A stretch of 64,000 nucleotides of DNA from Spirulina sp034932185 (GTDB taxonomy: Bacteria > Cyanobacteriota > Cyanobacteriia > Cyanobacteriales > Spirulinaceae). Location: assembly GCF_034932185.1 (NCBI RefSeq), contig NZ_JAYGHW010000095.1, positions 1-64,000 on the forward strand, in the 5' to 3' direction. Shown here one piece after another: positions 17,420 through 26,716 of the stretch (positions within the stretch are counted from its first letter, which is position 1; each line of letters starts with the position of its first letter). Under the pieces are notes generated by a model, which was given only the letters and a program-made list of their open reading frames with translations, was not told the DNA's origin and ran no database searches. A program made the translations under genes and the position numbers.

Positions 17420-18673
17420 ATGGCTAGTATTTTATTATCGTTTGTGGGTAATCAAGATCCGTTCTCTGGGACAACGGAGAAACTAGGATCAATCGTGACT
17501 TTGTTGCGGGAATTAGTGGCGCGACAAATTGAGATTAAAAAAGTGGTTTTACTGTACACTACAGGAACCCAAAAAGGAGCCAAGGAGACCCTCGATTGGA
17601 TTGCATCAGAAGCAGATCTGAAACAGTTTGAAGTTGAGTTAATCCCCACCAGTGCCGCACTTTCAGAAGATCCGACGGATTTATTGGCCGCAGCCCTAGA
17701 GGCGCGGCGGGGGTTGGAGATTGTCAAAGCACAGTTAAAGAGGGGCGATTTTATCGAATTTAACGCCTCATCGGGTACGCCCGCCATGAAAGCTGCCCTC
17801 AGTATGTTGCAAGCCGCAGGCTATGCCACCCAAGGGCGCGTCTGGCAAGTTCGTAACCCCAAAGAAATGCAGCCCGGACAGGAGCGAGTTTATGAAACCG
17901 ATGTGACGGTCTTGCGGCAGGAATTTGATCGGCAAAAATTGCGGCAATTGGTCGAAGAATATAACTACAGCGGCGCGTTGGACTTGGTTGAACAGAGCGA
18001 TCTGTTGATTGATGAAAGTGCGATCGCCCTCCTCAAAGCAGGCAAAATCTGGAATCAAGGCCAGTTTGACGCTTTCTATGAAAAAGCAAAATTCAAGCTC
18101 GATAATGCCCAAAAAAATCAAACCAAAACCTATTGGTGGCAAGCCTACGAGCAAGGCTATACCGCCGTGGTTCGTTTGAAACAAGGGAACAGCACCGAAG
18201 CTATGCTTCACAGCTTTCGAGCCGTGGAAGGGTTGCTTTATCAATGGGTGCTTGAGCATTTTTCTCAGCATCTTCAAAATGAGAAAAAAGCTTCAGATTA
18301 TAAGCTGGTGAAGATTTCTATCAGCCAAAAATATCCATCGTTAAGGGACGATTTTGATGGCGAGGATGAAAAAAAGCTGAATCGTTGGATGATGATTAAA
18401 ATTTTCAAAGCTTTCGACACGACAGCTTGCAACAATCCTGATTTTCAGGGGTGGTGTAATGCAAACGACGACCGTAATGAACTATCCCATCATCTAGGGG
18501 GGATTTCTGAACAAGAACTGTATGGTGCTTGGCGGGTTAAGAATGCCGAACAGTGGGAAGCGCGGCTTTTGGCCTGCTTGAATTTACTCACAGAGCAGAA
18601 ATTTGATAAATTCATGAATGGCGCTCTGTTACCCGTCATTCATCACCATCTGCTCAAAGCACTCACCCCCTGA
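17420..18673 (+). CDS. CARF-HEPN ancillary RNase (Csx1/Csm6-like)
   Basis: 417 residues. The N-terminal CARF domain shows the first strand ILLSFVGNQDPF (4-15), the VVLLYTTGTQKGA loop (about 42-54) and the ligand-binding motif FNASSGTPAMKAALSML (about 114-130). The C-terminal HEPN domain has R352-N-E-L-S-H357, the R-x4-H RNase motif. Such proteins are switched on by cyclic oligoadenylate made by Cas10 and then degrade RNA without sequence selection. The gene lies in the effector operon directly after the Cmr6-Cmr1 fusion. Ring size of the activator cannot be read from the sequence. The middle (about 170-310) is helical. Confidence 0.9.
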   Translation: MASILLSFVGNQDPFSGTTEKLGSIVTLLRELVARQIEIKKVVLLYTTGTQKGAKETLDWIASEADLKQFEVELIPTSAALSEDPTDLLAAALEARRGLEIVKAQLKRGDFIEFNASSGTPAMKAALSMLQAAGYATQGRVWQVRNPKEMQPGQERVYETDVTVLRQEFDRQKLRQLVEEYNYSGALDLVEQSDLLIDESAIALLKAGKIWNQGQFDAFYEKAKFKLDNAQKNQTKTYWWQAYEQGYTAVVRLKQGNSTEAMLHSFRAVEGLLYQWVLEHFSQHLQNEKKASDYKLVKISISQKYPSLRDDFDGEDEKKLNRWMMIKIFKAFDTTACNNPDFQGWCNANDDRNELSHHLGGISEQELYGAWRVKNAEQWEARLLACLNLLTEQKFDKFMNGALLPVIHHHLLKALTP

Positions 18674-18716
18674 TTTGTCCCATCCCTACGCCCATCCAAA
18701 AGCCTTCACACGGATC

Positions 18717-19838
18717 ATGCTCTTGATCCGCACATTGTTAGATTATCCGGGCGTAGGTCAACCGGAACAGCCCCTAGGGGAGAGGAGCGATCGCACCTAT
18801 CACCACCAAGCGATCGCCCCCCTCCGTCACCAACTCCGCCAAGTCGCCGCCGCCCATGGCTACCCCTGGCCCGATGCCTATCCCGCCATTGCCACCCTCA
18901 ATAAAGACCTGAGCTATTTGCGCCAGTGGGGGATTTTGGAGCGGCGGATGTATCGTTGGGGCTATTATCTCGGCACGGGGGTGATGACCAAACCGGAACT
19001 GAAGGTGGCTCTCGATGCCCTGCGTTCCCAGGCCCACAACCAAGGCGATCCCACGATCCGCGAAATTTACGTCACCCTAGAACGACGGTTGCGGGGGTTT
19101 CAGTGGGGCCAGGATTTGCCCCTTTCCTATCCGGTGCGGCAAATTTTTAACCGGGCGATCCATTGGACAGACCCGACGCTGATGATGGAGCGGGGCGAGA
19201 GACGGGAAACACTGTTTCATCAGCTTACGGTGTTAGAGGAGGCGATCGCCCAAGGTCAAGCGATCGAAATCTCCCAACGGGTTGATCATTACCAAGGTCA
19301 GAATATCGGGATGATGACCGTTTGGCCCCTGCAACTGCTCTACTACGATATTGCTTGGTATCTTGTCCATGAAGCCTGTCAGGATGGCTGTTTTGGCATC
19401 ACCCGCATGGATCGCTTGGGTAACTATTGCCGGGTGCTGACCCTCCACGGGCGCGGCATTGCGGCCCAAGAACAAAGCCTCCGGGAAGTGGGTCAACTGT
19501 TGGATCAGGGTTGGGGGTTGAAGTTGGGCGATCGCCATCAGCAGCAAGCCGAATTAACCGGATCTTTGGCATTCGTGCGGGCGAAAGTGCGCTTTTTCGC
19601 CCCCGTAGCGGTGTTCATTGCCGAAGGGGAAAAGCGCCATCCCCGCCAGGTGATGCGGTGGGGCCAGGAAAAGCAGTATTTGGATTATGAGGTAATGTTA
19701 CCGCCCCGTTCCCTCGATGAGTTTGGCATTTGGGTGCAGCGGTATGCGAGCCATGCCCAAGTTTTGGAGCCGGATCTATTGGTGAAGCGTCATTCTCAAA
19801 TGGCCTATGATTTGGCGAAACGCTACGGCCATTTTTAA
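18717..19838 (+). CDS. WYL-domain transcriptional regulator
   Basis: 373 residues from ATG 18717. The N-terminal part looks like a winged helix (TLNKDLSYLRQWGILERR, about 61-78). The C-terminal half fits a WYL sensor: a strand set with WPLQLLYYDIAWYLVHEA (about 203-220) and FGITRMDRLGNYCRV. WYL proteins bind nucleic-acid-derived ligands and often control defence genes. A WYL protein in Synechocystis was reported to repress a CRISPR array. It probably regulates this locus. Its start codon is 43 bp after the CARF-HEPN stop, and it is the first non-effector gene in the block. Confidence 0.85.
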   Translation: MLLIRTLLDYPGVGQPEQPLGERSDRTYHHQAIAPLRHQLRQVAAAHGYPWPDAYPAIATLNKDLSYLRQWGILERRMYRWGYYLGTGVMTKPELKVALDALRSQAHNQGDPTIREIYVTLERRLRGFQWGQDLPLSYPVRQIFNRAIHWTDPTLMMERGERRETLFHQLTVLEEAIAQGQAIEISQRVDHYQGQNIGMMTVWPLQLLYYDIAWYLVHEACQDGCFGITRMDRLGNYCRVLTLHGRGIAAQEQSLREVGQLLDQGWGLKLGDRHQQQAELTGSLAFVRAKVRFFAPVAVFIAEGEKRHPRQVMRWGQEKQYLDYEVMLPPRSLDEFGIWVQRYASHAQVLEPDLLVKRHSQMAYDLAKRYGHF

Positions 19839-19975
19839 AAAAGCTTCTATTTTAAAATGGGCGCGATTGCCCGTCCTGCAAGCAATTTCACGATTAACAA
19901 AATCTTCGCTTTTTGTCGCTTTCGGCGGCAAGGGTTCGATATCCTCAAAACAGAATCTTTTAATCATCAATACCC

Positions 19976-20242
19976 ATGACTTTATCGACACGAGGGGCGC
20001 TTGTCCGTAACGGTGTTGTCGCTGGCGTGAATGGCGCAATCACACTGACCCTGTTGTTAATTGCTCCCTTGGGGTTAGCCGCTGTGATCACGAATACGGC
20101 GTTAATCACAGCATCAACGTTTGTGGTCGGGATTGCCGCTGATGGCGTGGTGCGCTGGCTGAGTCCCCTCTCACGGCCGGGCTATATTCCCCCACAATCT
20201 CAATCTGACCTAGAGCGATCGCCCTATCGTTCTCCCGATTAA
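19976..20242 (+). CDS. Small two-helix membrane protein before cas1
   Basis: 88 residues: a short polar start, two hydrophobic helices (GAITLTLLLIAPLGLAAVI, about 20-38, and ALITASTFVVGIAADGVV, about 42-59) and a Pro/Ser-rich tail (SPLSRPGYIPPQSQS). Its stop is 2 bp before the cas1 ATG, so the two are likely translated together. I recognise no domain. Coupling to the adaptation genes makes a CRISPR-linked role plausible. Confidence 0.65.
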   Translation: MTLSTRGALVRNGVVAGVNGAITLTLLLIAPLGLAAVITNTALITASTFVVGIAADGVVRWLSPLSRPGYIPPQSQSDLERSPYRSPD

Positions 20243-20244
20243 CG

Positions 20245-21219
20245 ATGCGATCGCTCTATGTTTCTCAACAGGGTTGCACCGTCACCCTCGACCAGGAAAA
20301 CCTAATCGTCTCCAGCCAAGGGAAAGCGATCGCCACTGTTCAGTTACCCCTCTTGGAGCAGGTGTTGATCTTTGGTCAGTCCCAAGTCACGACCCAAGCG
20401 ATCCGTGCCTGTCTAGCGCGGGATATTCCGATTCTCTACCTCTCCCGCTTGGGCTACTGTTATGGCCGCACCCTCGCCCTCCAGCGGGGCTATCGCGCCC
20501 TCGCCCGCGCTCAACAAGCCCTCACGGATGGGGAACGGTTACAAGTGGCAAAGGCGATCGTCCAGGCGAAGCTGGCCAATGGTCGCACGCTGCTATTGCG
20601 TCAGCAGCGCAATCACGACTTAGATCTGACGTTGGCGATTCAAACCCTTGCCTATCTAGGGACTCAGGTCAGCGAGGCCACGACCATTCCCCAGATCATG
20701 GGTTATGAAGGGGCAGCGGCGGGGTCTTATTTTGAGGCATTGGGGCGGTGTTTCCGGTCAGCGGATTTTGCGTTTATGGCGCGATCGCGCCGTCCCCCCC
20801 GCAACCCCATTAATGCCCTCCTCAGTTTTGGCTATATGGTAGTCTGGAATCATTTGTTGACACTGATTGAGCTTCAGGATCTTGATCCCTATTCCGGCTG
20901 TCTCCATGCAGGGGGCGATCGCCATGCGGCTTTGGCCAGCGATCTGATTGAGGAGTTTCGCGCTCCGATGGTGGATTCGTTGGTGTTGCAGTTGATCAAT
21001 CGTCGGATGATCACCCCAGCAGATTTTGACTATCGGGATGGGGGCTGTTTTTTGGGGGAAACGGGGCGACGGCAGTTTTTGCGATCGTTCCTCCAGCGGA
21101 TGGAGGAGCGGCTCACGGATGGCGAACCTCGGTGGGCGTTGTTGATGGCCCAGGTGCGACGGTTTAAGCAGTTTGTCTACCATCCTGACCAGGGCTACCA
21201 ACCCTACCTAATTCGCTGA
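20245..21219 (+). CDS. cas1: Cas1 integrase
   Basis: 324 residues. The N-terminal beta domain begins RSLYVSQQGCTVTLDQENLI. The catalytic triad is placed as in the family: Glu in IMGYEGAAAGSYFEAL (about 152-167), His in YSGCLHAGGDRHAAL (about 213-227) and Glu in DLIEEFRAPMVDSLV (about 231-245). With Cas2 it integrates new spacers at the leader end of an array. Two arrays of identical repeat could be served by this single pair. Its stop overlaps the cas2 start (TGATG). Confidence 0.96.
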   Translation: MRSLYVSQQGCTVTLDQENLIVSSQGKAIATVQLPLLEQVLIFGQSQVTTQAIRACLARDIPILYLSRLGYCYGRTLALQRGYRALARAQQALTDGERLQVAKAIVQAKLANGRTLLLRQQRNHDLDLTLAIQTLAYLGTQVSEATTIPQIMGYEGAAAGSYFEALGRCFRSADFAFMARSRRPPRNPINALLSFGYMVVWNHLLTLIELQDLDPYSGCLHAGGDRHAALASDLIEEFRAPMVDSLVLQLINRRMITPADFDYRDGGCFLGETGRRQFLRSFLQRMEERLTDGEPRWALLMAQVRRFKQFVYHPDQGYQPYLIR

Positions 21220-21497
21220 TGTTGCTTTATATCGTCACCTACGATATTCCCTCGGATCGGCGGCGGCGGCGGGTGGCGAATTTGTTGGAGGGGTATGGGC
21301 GGCGGGTGCAGTGGTCGGTGTTTGAATGTGTCTTGCCGTCCCATTTATTCACTGAATTAAAAAAGCGGCTGAAAGGGCGGGTTAATCTGGAGGAGGATTC
21401 GATTCGGTTCTATGTGGTGTCAGGGCATACGATTGGCCAGGTGGAGGTATGGGGCGGGGTTCCGGTGACGGAGTTGCCGGGTTCAACGATTGTTTAG
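21219..21497 (+). CDS. cas2: Cas2
   Basis: 92 residues with the ferredoxin-like fold typical of Cas2: LYIVTYDIPSDRRRRRVANL (with Asp9 at the metal site), GRRVQWSVFECVL, and strands to SIRFYVVSG. It forms the dimer core of the Cas1-Cas2 integrase. Overlap with cas1 by one base suggests translational coupling. It is the last gene of the cas block; the leader of array 2 follows. Confidence 0.95.
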   Translation: MLLYIVTYDIPSDRRRRRVANLLEGYGRRVQWSVFECVLPSHLFTELKKRLKGRVNLEEDSIRFYVVSGHTIGQVEVWGGVPVTELPGSTIV

Positions 21498-21549
21498 CGA
21501 CGTTAACGGAAAATGGCTGAATTACTGATTATTTCGTTCTGTGGGTCGA

Positions 21550-21674
21550 TGCCTTATGGGGAAAGGGTTTCAGCCTTTTTCATCCCCATGTTTTGGAGTG
21601 AGATCAGACATTTTTCAGTGAGCGTCGATCTAGGGGGTTGTAAACCTTGTCCCCACTGCCCTTAAAATGGAGGG
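21550..21674 (+). promoter_or_regulatory. Leader of array 2
   Basis: This is the inverted counterpart of the array 1 leader (shared AAGGGTTTCAGCC, CGTCGATCT, GGGGGTTGTAAACC and CTTAAAATGGAGGG blocks). A TTGTAA at 21638-21643 and TAAAAT at 21663-21668 with a 19-bp gap would start transcription at about 21675, the first base of the array. The two leaders have diverged by substitutions but keep spacing. Confidence 0.8.
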
Positions 21675-24600
21675 GTCTCCACTCGCTGGAGACCCTAATT
21701 GATTGGAAACGAATGGTTAGGGTTCAGCCCCCGCCAACATGAAGTCACTCCCCAGTCTCCACTCGCTGGAGACCCTAATTGATTGGAAACGAATCCACCG
21801 AATACGCAACAGTGGGGAGCCTTGTCCCTGTCTCCACTCGCTGGAGACCCTAATTGATTGGAAACGATCCATGTACTGATTCCATTGAGCATCATCCTGA
21901 CAGTCTCCACTCGCTGGAGACCCTAATTGATTGGAAACACCCCATCCTCGCGGGCGCGATCGCACTCCTGCTCAAAGTCTCCACTCGCTGGAGACCCTAA
22001 TTGATTGGAAACAATCATCCTCCAGATCGGCATCTTCCCCCAAGGCAAACAGTCTCCACTCGCTGGAGACCCTAATTGATTGGAAACTTGCGATCGCCTC
22101 CCGGCCTGTACCGCTGGGAGGCGGTCTCCACTCGCTGGAGACCCTAATTGATTGGAAACCCACCAGCCGCCCACCGGCTCGACGATGACTTCGCGCTCTT
22201 CGGTCTCCACTCGCTGGAGACCCTAATTGATTGGAAACCAGCAATTTTCCGCCGCGTCTTCCGCCTCACGCTCCCGGTCTCCACTCGCTGGAGACCCTAA
22301 TTGATTGGAAACTTCGCAATTCCAGCCGGATTGTGGCGGCTGAAGTGGATAGCCGGGTCTCCACTCGCTGGAGACCCTAATTGATTGGAAACCGGTGGCA
22401 CGGGGGAAAATGCACAGCTCGGATCGTGTGTCTCCACTCGCTGGAGACCCTAATTGATTGGAAACAGCCCAGCCTCGTCCTGTACTGCATGCAAATCCTC
22501 CGTCTCCACTCGCTGGAGACCCTAATTGATTGGAAACTTACACTAATCAATCATGGATTGCCATTTAATCGCTTTGCAAGTCTCCACTCGCTGGAGACCC
22601 TAATTGATTGGAAACTGGGAATGAGAGACTACAATTTTCATTTTCTATCTTGTCTCCACTCGCTGGAGACCCTAATTGATTGGAAACATTTACGCAATCC
22701 TCTACCAATAGCCTGTTTAAGCAGTCTCCACTCGCTGGAGACCCTAATTGATTGGAAACTTTATATGCCCCAATAATCACAGTGGGAATACGTTTCGTCT
22801 CCACTCGCTGGAGACCCTAATTGATTGGAAACAACGTTGGGATGACCCCAAGCGGGGATTGATATTACAGTCTCCACTCGCTGGAGACCCTAATTGATTG
22901 GAAACATGATTGGTTTTCCATCGGCAACTTTTATGACATGTGTCTCCACTCGCTGGAGACCCTAATTGATTGGAAACATAGAGTATTTTTGCTTATTGCT
23001 TAAATCCCGCCTGATGTCTCCACTCGCTGGAGACCCTAATTGATTGGAAACCCACTGAAAGGACTCCGAAGATGACGGAGACCACATCTACGGTCTCCAC
23101 TCGCTGGAGACCCTAATTGATTGGAAACACTTTGTACGGGTATGCCCCGTTTCTGGTTACTAGGTCTCCACTCGCTGGAGACCCTAATTGATTGGAAACA
23201 ATCCCGTTGTAGGCTGAATCGTCAATTGCTCTTGAGTCTCCACTCGCTGGAGACCCTAATTGATTGGAAACATATATATTACGAGGATGAAGATGAAGAA
23301 TATTTCGAGTCTCCACTCGCTGGAGACCCTAATTGATTGGAAACTACAGGATATCCCAAGTCTGAGAAAATAAACTCTAAGTCTCCACTCGCTGGAGACC
23401 CTAATTGATTGGAAACGACGCTCAGTGGCTTTATTCATCAATTCCTCTTTGTAAGTCTCCACTCGCTGGAGACCCTAATTGATTGGAAACCCGCCGAGGT
23501 TCAGTTGCAATCCATACTTTTTCTTCGTCTCCACTCGCTGGAGACCCTAATTGATTGGAAACATCATTTGCCCTCCTGGGCTTTGCGCTGCCAGAACAGG
23601 GAGGTCTCCACTCGCTGGAGACCCTAATTGATTGGAAACATAAATTCAACCCCTGCCATATTATCGAATTGGTAGAGTCTCCACTCGCTGGAGACCCTAA
23701 TTGATTGGAAACTAATCGTTCAATGCTACTAGGTACGACTAATACATCCTTGTCTCCACTCGCTGGAGACCCTAATTGATTGGAAACGCCTGAGTAGATC
23801 GCGGGAAATTGGATTTTCATTGTTTTGTCTCCACTCGCTGGAGACCCTAATTGATTGGAAACTGGGAAGGATGGTGAATGGGGCTTATTAAAGAAAGCGT
23901 CTCCACTCGCTGGAGACCCTAATTGATTGGAAACGTATCCCCATTTGCAGGATTTCAACCAATGAATCCGTCTCCACTCGCTGGAGACCCTAATTGATTG
24001 GAAACTCAGCAAACCGAAGACAATCGCGCCGGGAGTACCGGGTCTCCACTCGCTGGAGACCCTAATTGATTGGAAACTTTTAAGTTTGTGATGAATTGTG
24101 TTAAGATAGCGCGGTCTCCACTCGCTGGAGACCCTAATTGATTGGAAACTCGAATATCCTGGCTAGAATACTTTCTAAACTCATGGTCTCCACTCGCTGG
24201 AGACCCTAATTGATTGGAAACCCATGAAATGGGTTCTAAATAGGTAAACTTAGTTCCCTGTACGTCTCCACTCGCTGGAGACCCTAATTGATTGGAAACC
24301 GATTTCAAAGATAATCTTAGTCATTGTCTTGTTTTTCCTTGTCTCCACTCGCTGGAGACCCTAATTGATTGGAAACAAGAACGCGGAGGCGGTACTCACC
24401 GTTCTCGGAGTCTCCACTCGCTGGAGACCCTAATTGATTGGAAACTGATCCGGATAGTCAGGATCGTCGATAGGTAGCTTGTCTCCACTCGCTGGAGACC
24501 CTAATTGATTGGAAACGCCCTGCCTTGACCATTGCGGTGCAGCCATGGAGGCAACCCGTCTCCACTCGCTGGAGACCCTAATTGATTGGAAACCTCTTTG

Positions 24601-25732
24601 AGCCTGCTCTCAAGGGATACCTTTTCAGCCGGTCTCCACTCGCTGGAGACCCTAATTGATTGGAAACTAGAACTTTCGACCCACCTGGGTCTCGAATGGG
24701 TCGTGGGTCTCCACTCGCTGGAGACCCTAATTGATTGGAAACCCCCTTCAGGATGCCATTCAGGGTCTTGACTCACCCGTCTCCACTCGCTGGAGACCCT
24801 AATTGATTGGAAACGTTGCCCCCACTTGAACTTGCCACCCTTGGGAAGTTGCGAGTCTCCACTCGCTGGAGACCCTAATTGATTGGAAACATGGCAGCAC
24901 AAACTGTTGCATTCAGCCTAACCAGCCTTGGGTCTCCACTCGCTGGAGACCCTAATTGATTGGAAACGGGGGAACGGAGATGCTCCATGCTCCCGTTGGC
25001 AGAGTCTCCACTCGCTGGAGACCCTAATTGATTGGAAACTTGGGATTGACTACCAAGGGAACATCAAACCCGGCGGAGTCTCCACTCGCTGGAGACCCTA
25101 ATTGATTGGAAACACAAATAACACGTCCTTCTCCAGACGAATGTCCAGAGTGTCTCCACTCGCTGGAGACCCTAATTGATTGGAAACACGGGGAAATCGA
25201 GACGGGCAGTTGTCCCGCCCACGGAGGCGTAGTCTCCACTCGCTGGAGACCCTAATTGATTGGAAACTTCCAGACGAATGTCCAACTCTGGACATTCCCA
25301 CTTTAACCCGTCTCCACTCGCTGGAGACCCTAATTGATTGGAAACTGTTTGGACGAGGCAACGAATGCCTTTTCCGTGGCCTGTCTCCACTCGCTGGAGA
25401 CCCTAATTGATTGGAAACAACCAGAATCAGCTAATATTCACCCCAAGAAAATCCTGTCTCCACTCGCTGGAGACCCTAATTGATTGGAAACTCATTCAAT
25501 GGACGCTGACAATTCTTGTCCAGAAGAGCGGCTTTTGCAGGTCTCCACTCGCTGGAGACCCTAATTGATTGGAAACCGTTGGAAGATTTTCAATTCCATC
25601 AATAGTAACCACACCATTACTAGTCTCCACTCGCTGGAGACCCTAATTGATTGGAAACTAAATCCTAAAACACCTACAGTTTTCCAGATTGTCTGCGTCT
25701 CCACTCGCTGGAGACCCTAATTGATTGGAAAC
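21675..25732 (+). CRISPR. CRISPR array 2 (right): 55 repeats, 54 spacers
   Basis: 55 copies of the same 36-bp repeat as array 1 in opposite orientation, spaced 69-85 bp apart (spacers 33-49 nt). It is transcribed rightward from the leader at 21550-21674; the newest spacer is 21711-21754. Longer spacers (49 and 46 nt) appear near the old end. Two spacers (25114-25151 and 25268-25309) share TCCAGACGAATGTCCA. The repeat again reads as a GTCTCC/GGAGAC stem-loop followed by an AT-rich tail. After 25732 the array decays into a MITE-like insertion and a partial repeat. Confidence 0.97.
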
Positions 25733-25865
25733 ACCTCTAAAGGATGAAGGCAGAAGGATGTAGGGCTTTGCCCGTGCGTAGCAGGATGAATTGGGAAATG
25801 AACCTCCCCTTTCTGCCTTCTGCCTTCCGCCTTCTGCCTTTAAATCTCCCTAATTGATTGGAAAC
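25733..25865. repeat. Trailer of array 2: inverted MITE-like copy plus half repeat
   Basis: The element of 5949-6182 occurs here in inverted sense: TAAAGGATGAAGGCAGAAGG at one end, GAATTGGGAAATGAACCTCC in the middle, CTGCCTTCTGCCTT at the other. It carries a short extra stretch (about 25760-25788). It is followed by a half repeat, TAATTGATTGGAAAC, at 25851-25865. The arrangement mirrors the left trailer. Confidence 0.75.
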
Positions 25866-25950
25866 GCAGGTGGTGTCTGCCTGCTTCTGTAGAATATGAC
25901 TTATGACTTAATGACTGGTATAAAACTACTCGGAGCGATCTCGATCCATC

Positions 25951-26514
25951 ATGAACCCCACTATGATCAGCAAAACCCATTTCGCTAAATGGCACATTTC
26001 CCTAGGTTTAGGGTTCGCGTTGCTGCTAGCAGCCAGTTGCAGTACCGCCCCCAAGCCCAATCCCGAAGCAGAAGCGGCGGCAGCGGCATTACAAAAGCGG
26101 GCCAACGAAGGTCGAATCTATGTTGGCAAAGTAACTCTCGCCCAGCAGGAATATCACAAGAGTCACGCAGAATATTCCTCAGATCTCAAAGCCTTGCTAG
26201 TCGAGCAAAAAATCGATTTCATCACAGAAAGTGAAAATTACACCTATAGCACTGCCGAATCTGAGGATGGAAAAGCTTTCACAATGACAGCGATTCCCAA
26301 AGGGGAGGATCTACCAAGCATCATTGGAATGGTTCATGTTTACGCCACTGTTGATGAAACTCCCTCCCCTGTCGATGGTAAAACCTATGTTACTTCGACA
26401 TCAGATCGCCGCATTTGTGAAACAGTAGGGCCGTCTAAAGCTCCCCCTAGCACCCCAGTGATTGATATGCTATCGCTCACCTGTGCTCCGGACACTCAAG
26501 AATCGAAATGGTAG
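25951..26514 (+). CDS. Pilin-like lipoprotein inside the right CRISPR trailer
   Basis: 187 residues. A signal peptide (ISLGLGFALLLAASC) ends in the lipobox LLAASC. The mature part resembles cyanobacterial type IV pilin-like proteins: RIYVGKVTLAQQEYHKSHAE followed by YSSDLKALL, then a beta-rich region with two distant Cys (RRICETVG and LSLTCAPD), probably a disulphide. Without a prepilin peptidase site it would be an outer- or inner-membrane-attached soluble domain. The in-frame ATG at 25963 is an alternative start. It sits between fossil repeats (25851-25865 and 26547-26570), mirroring the 5300 gene. I see no immune motif. Confidence 0.7.
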   Translation: MNPTMISKTHFAKWHISLGLGFALLLAASCSTAPKPNPEAEAAAAALQKRANEGRIYVGKVTLAQQEYHKSHAEYSSDLKALLVEQKIDFITESENYTYSTAESEDGKAFTMTAIPKGEDLPSIIGMVHVYATVDETPSPVDGKTYVTSTSDRRICETVGPSKAPPSTPVIDMLSLTCAPDTQESKW

Positions 26515-26544
26515 CCGTTGTTGGGTCGAAAGCCGCAACATCCC

Positions 26545-26715
26545 CCCTCGCTGGAGACCCTAATTGATTGCGGGAGAAAAGAAACCGGGTTTCTGTGAGC
26601 ATATTCGCGCCAAACGAGGAGATGCAAGAAACCCAGTTTCTAGGCTTGCGAGAAAAAGAATAAAAGCCAGGGGGCGCAACCTGTTTTTTTAGATCTCCCA
26701 TCCCTGGAGACCCCC
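26545..26715. repeat. Inverted copy of the ~153-bp outer unit
   Basis: It contains a fossil repeat part (26547-26570, CTCGCTGGAGACCCTAATTG…), GAAACCGGGTTTCTGTGAGC, AGAAACCCAGTTTCTAGGCT and AGATCTCCCATCCCTGGAGA. It matches the tandem units at 4852-5276 read on the other strand, and closes the mirror arrangement of the island. Confidence 0.8.
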
Positions 26716-26716
26716 A

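Noticed and set aside
19807..20010. A 67-codon frame between the WYL gene and the small membrane gene
   Set aside because: It begins inside the WYL gene and overlaps the membrane gene in another frame; no ribosome-binding site or family resemblance.
21695..25410. Long open frames across array 2 (for example up to 193 codons near 23431-24012)
   Set aside because: Same artefact: repeated LHSLETLIDWK or VSNQLGSPASGD peptides come from the CRISPR repeat.
6183..25732. Spacers that match sequence in this window (self-targeting)
   Set aside because: None seen by eye apart from short shared words such as CAGAAACCC; an exact search of all 86 spacers against the genome is needed to exclude it.
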